DNA from: Gnetum montanum
Taxonomy: Eukaryota; Streptophyta; Gnetopsida; Gnetales; Gnetaceae
Direction: 5' to 3'
Assembly: GCA_015680685.1 (NCBI GenBank)
Contig: MNCI01001324.1
Span: forward strand, 164,098 to 211,569
DNA: 47,472 nt
Below are positions 44,990 to 47,472 of the stretch, one piece after another (position 1 is the stretch's first letter; every line of letters begins with the position of its first letter). Both the position numbers and the translations under genes were made by a program. The notes below the pieces were generated by a model. The model was given only the letters and a program-made list of their open reading frames with translations. It was not told the DNA's origin and did no database searches.

Positions 44990-46530
44990 TGAAACACCCC
45001 AAAATTCAAAGGCATGCTTGCTTCACCAAGTCTTTGCAATTCGCACAGCGTTACGGCAGTTCTTCAGGAGATGGATGCTTTGATTTTTAGACTATCTGCT
45101 TCAATAAGTTTTCTAAGTCAAGGAGTCTTACTACGCTACGCTATGCTGGGTAGCGTAGCAAACTTCAGAAGATGTTTGCAGAAGCACAGTGCTACGCTAT
45201 GGTGTGCTACGCAATGTAGCGCAGTGTAGCAAAAGCTGGGCAGTTAGTCCCCACGCCCAACTTCAAGTCCTTCGGCAATGTCTCCTTCCGTTAGAAAGTG
45301 GCGAACTTGGCCAAAATTAGGTGATGTTTGCTGCTATGCTACGCTAAGCTACATGGCACAGCGAGGCGTAGCAATTCTGCAAAAGTGACAGAAGGCATAC
45401 CAAAGGGCGGGATCAGCAAGTTCGCAAACTTCGCAACGCAAAAGGCAAAGTTTGCAGATTGGCAACGTTTTTTGCAACTAAGGACGATTGCTACGCTATG
45501 ATATGCTACGTAGCATAGCATAGCATAGCAAACCTGCAACCAACAGTCATAACACTGTAAAGGTTTCCAACACATGCAGCAAGACACAACACAAATTCTT
45601 AGCTTCGAACCGGCGGCTACACTATGCTGCATAGCGTAGCACAGTGTGACAAGATGCTACGCTACGCCAAGTGCTACGCTACACGACATTAATGCACCTC
45701 ACCTAATTACATCGTTACTTTGATAGCATAATTACGACACGGTAGGTTTGTAATTACGGTGTGGCAGGCTCGCCCAATGGTCATGTAGGCATGTGCAGCA
45801 TAGACAAGTTAGCATAGGCCCAAGGCACGTGGCATCCAAACTACATCTTTCGTGTGCCCTTGGTCCTATAAATACCCCAATGAGCGATGCTTAGACTCTC
45901 TCTGGCTCTCACACTCTTGGGCACACTCTTTGACTCTTTGGGAAATCTAGTCGGCTAACAATTATGTTGGCTGACAAGCAAAAGTTAGCATTGTAACCTT
46001 GAGCATTGTAAGCTTTCTGTTTAACATTGTAAATAGTTAGCACTCTTAGTTGGCATTCTGTTTTGTTCCTTTCTACCACCTTGGTAGCACTTTGCATTGT
46101 TAACACCTGAGTCCGCGTTCGAGCACATAGCCATCTAGCTCTCTATGTCTTGGTTACTCTCGGGATCTCTGCACCTCCCAGTGTTGTGCAACCGATTGTA
46201 TCCATCTTGACAGAGCGAAGTCGTGGCTTCAAAGCGGTGCATTTTTCTAACTACATTTTACTTTGTCTCTTGATTATTATTGTATTTTACACTATTTTCT
46301 ACTTCTTTTACATTTAAGCATTACTTCGCGCTATCAGTTTCATTTTCAAATAACACATTGCAAAAGGTTATATAGACACTGACTAAGTCCCTGTCTGATC
46401 GACCAGACCGTTCAGGGTGCCCCATTTCCATTCCATCTAGCATAGCCCTCCCACAGAAACGGGGTTGAGAGTGTTAATGGCGGACAACCCGTCGGCATTT
46501 TTTTAGCCACCGACATTTTCGGTCACTACA
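44990..46530 (+). repeat. E3 3' LTR
   Basis: The copy starts TGAAACACCCC and ends GGTCACTACA. It matches 28425-30067 over its length, with many C/T and G/A differences and one instead of three 36-bp units. TATAAATA is at 45867-45874. The right target duplication ATAGG follows. Confidence 0.93.
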
Positions 46531-46535
46531 ATAGG
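46531..46535 (+). repeat. E3 target-site duplication, right copy (ATAGG)
   Basis: These bases are identical to 28420-28424 and continue directly into the E2 integrase frame. Confidence 0.93.
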
Positions 46536-47100
46536 AAGATTACAAAGATTCTAACAAGATCTATTAGCAAATATAGGAGAGACTAGAGCACAAAACTCAA
46601 TGATGCCCTTTGGGCCTATCACTTAACATGAAAACTCCCTATGGGCTACTCTTTCTACGATCTAGTATACAGAAAACTTCCAATGCTCCCAATTCAATCT
46701 GAGCTCTGTACACTTTCAACAACTTATGACCTGGACCTTAACCTAAGCCTAGCACAAAGAGAAAGACTATTCAACCTAAATGTACTAGATGAAAATCTAT
46801 TAGTAGCCCTATCCTTGAATGAAGTGCACAAGGCATTCAATAAGCAATGACATGACCTTAGAATATGGAAAGTAAAAGTTCAACTGGGACGTAAGGTTCT
46901 TTACTAGAACCCACACACATACCTTAGAAAGCTAAATTCCAAACATTATGGGAAGGGCCTTATATAATTCATGAAACTTTTCCTTCTAGGGCCATGATCA
47001 TATACAAACTTGAGAGCTCAAATAAAAAGAAGTTGATCAACATCTAACAAATTAAGCCTTTCCATGAGCCAAAGTAAGCCAATGCAATAAATACCTCAAC
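46531..47100 (+). pseudogene. E2 integrase, 3' part
   Basis: The integrase frame cut at 28424 resumes as KITKILTRSISKYRRD, then STKLNDALWAYH, PMGYSFYDLVYRKLPMLP and LNLSLAQRERLFNLNVLDE. These match the Athila pattern WSxKLDDALWAYRTAYKTP, GMSPYRLVYGKxCHLP and LQLNELEE. It ends in the beta-barrel region GRKVLY, HYGKGLI and MIIYKLESSNKKKLINI near 47046. Stops are present, so the copy is dead. Together with 27590-28424 it forms a full-length integrase. Confidence 0.87.
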
Positions 47101-47318
47101 AAATGGACAACCATGCTTAATTTTTTGGATCTCCTCCTCTCAACTTAGTTGCAAGGGAGATGGCCATCCATGCTAATCATATATGTGGCTCCTCACTCTC
47201 TCTATTATTTTGTTTTTATACATTTTTTTCTTTGAAATTGTTTATTATACACCTTTTTGATTTTACACCATTTTTTTATTTTACAACATCATTAATATGT
47301 TTTATCCTTCTTGAATAT
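47101..47318 (+). other. E2 post-integrase non-coding DNA
   Basis: CTTAGTTGCAAGGGAGATGG at about 47143 resembles the purine-rich motif after Athila pol. The T-rich stretch 47200-47310 resembles 4540-4660 in E1. No purine tract directly precedes 47319, so the LTR there is unlikely to be the 3' LTR of E2. Confidence 0.5.
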
Positions 47319-47472
47319 TGATGAGCCGTAATATTGGATACGTAATATTGCGTACGCGATATCGCATCCAACACGCGATATCGTGTACACGATATCGCAT
47401 CCTGCCTCATCTTCTATAAATAAGAGGCGGCACCCTTTGTTCTCGATAGTTAGACTTAGACCCTTAGCCAAA
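47319..47472 (+). repeat. Start of a third E1-type LTR, cut by window end
   Basis: TGATGAGCCGTAATATT begins an LTR whose next 130 bp match the E1 LTR layout: GATATC-type units (two decayed to AATATT), CGCATCC, and TATAAATAAGAGG at 47415-47422. It is probably the 5' LTR of another E1-family element inserted in E2. Confidence 0.75.

Larger units (their letters stand above)
28425..46530 (+). mobile_element. E3: 18.1-kb Tat/Ogre-type LTR retrotransposon with antisense split gene
   Basis: LTRs of 1643 and 1541 bp begin TGAAACACCCC and end CACTACA or CGCTACA. Between them lie, in order, a primer site, a leader with a direct duplication, gag, protease, a 5.6-kb non-sense-coding interval with an antisense gene, RT, RNase H, an archaeal-type second RNase H, integrase, a minisatellite and a purine tract. 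The second RNase H, RT motifs such as FMDGFFGYNQI with YVDD, the overall size and the protease-to-RT interval point to the Tat branch (Ogre-like). The perfect ATAGG duplication inside E2 integrase dates it as younger than E2. LTR differences are mostly transitions; by eye they are close to nine-tenths identical. Confidence 0.9.
21894..47318 (+). mobile_element. E2: Athila-like Ty3/gypsy retrotransposon, split by E3
   Basis: The 5' LTR (21894-22778) is followed by a tRNA-Asp-type primer site, gag, protease, RT, RNase H and integrase. Integrase comes after RT/RNase H, the gypsy order. The RT block with FMDDFSTYG, then INW, HLMV and EGIVLGHKIT, matches the Athila lineage. E3 (28425-46530) lies inside the integrase core. 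The element resumes at 46531 and runs to about 47318, where an unrelated LTR begins; its own 3' LTR is not seen in the window. Frames contain many stops and shifts, so the copy is dead and older than E3. Confidence 0.85.

Noticed and set aside
21894-47472. Reading 47319 as the 3' LTR of E2
   Set aside because: After TGATGAGC it matches the E1 LTR, not 21894-22778, and no purine tract precedes it. I keep the mosaic idea only as a finding.
1-47472. CRISPR arrays, operons, ribosome binding sites, rRNA or tRNA genes
   Set aside because: The window is eukaryotic. The tandem repeats have no unique spacers, and no tRNA cloverleaf or rRNA segment was seen.

Overview
This window is plant nuclear DNA. 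Intact genes are sparse and old, nested LTR retrotransposons dominate. One gene looks intact: a two-exon glutaredoxin-like gene on the minus strand at 13768-14943. The retroelement lineages (Athila-like and Tat/Ogre-like Ty3/gypsy, Ty1/copia, RTE-like LINE, plant L1-type ORF1) and the style of decay (transitions and TAG stops, little deletion) point to a seed plant with a large, slowly purged genome. A gymnosperm such as a conifer is my best guess, but that is inference.

Layout. 1-1316: AT-rich DNA, an unrecognised exon-like ORF and a histone H3 pseudogene. 1317-11161: the 3' end of a Ty1/copia element, split inside its RNase H by element E1 (1563-10215). E1 is an Athila-like LTR element that keeps gag but has no pol; a long coiled-coil ORF sits in the env position. 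11162-17389: mostly single-copy DNA around the glutaredoxin-like gene. 17390-21893: a 5'-truncated RTE-like LINE, a relic of an L1-type ORF1, a possible MITE and AT-rich DNA. 21894-47318: element E2, an Athila-like gypsy element with 5' LTR, gag, protease, RT, RNase H and integrase, all decayed. Its integrase is split by element E3 (28425-46530, 18.1 kb, target duplication ATAGG). From 47319 a further E1-type LTR begins and runs off the window.

E3 is the most interesting object. It is a Tat/Ogre-type element with long LTRs, gag, protease, RT, RNase H, a second archaeal-type RNase H and integrase in sense orientation. Between protease and RT, where Ogre elements carry an intron, lies about 5.6 kb whose minus strand holds a split gene. 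I can trace seven exons from 39197 down to 34751 with GT-AG borders. Codon phase agrees across four of six introns and the last exon is short and acidic. The retrotransposon thus seems to have carried an intron-containing antisense passenger gene of about 1,100 codons, now a pseudogene. The introns of that gene, the DNA around it and the LTRs share a family of short palindromic GCTACGCTA motifs, and related minisatellites flank the gene and recur after integrase.

All reading frames except the glutaredoxin-like gene carry several stops. Many are TAG where CAG (Gln) is expected, consistent with long-term CHG methylation and deamination. Percentages and homology statements here come from reading by eye; no alignment or database search was run.
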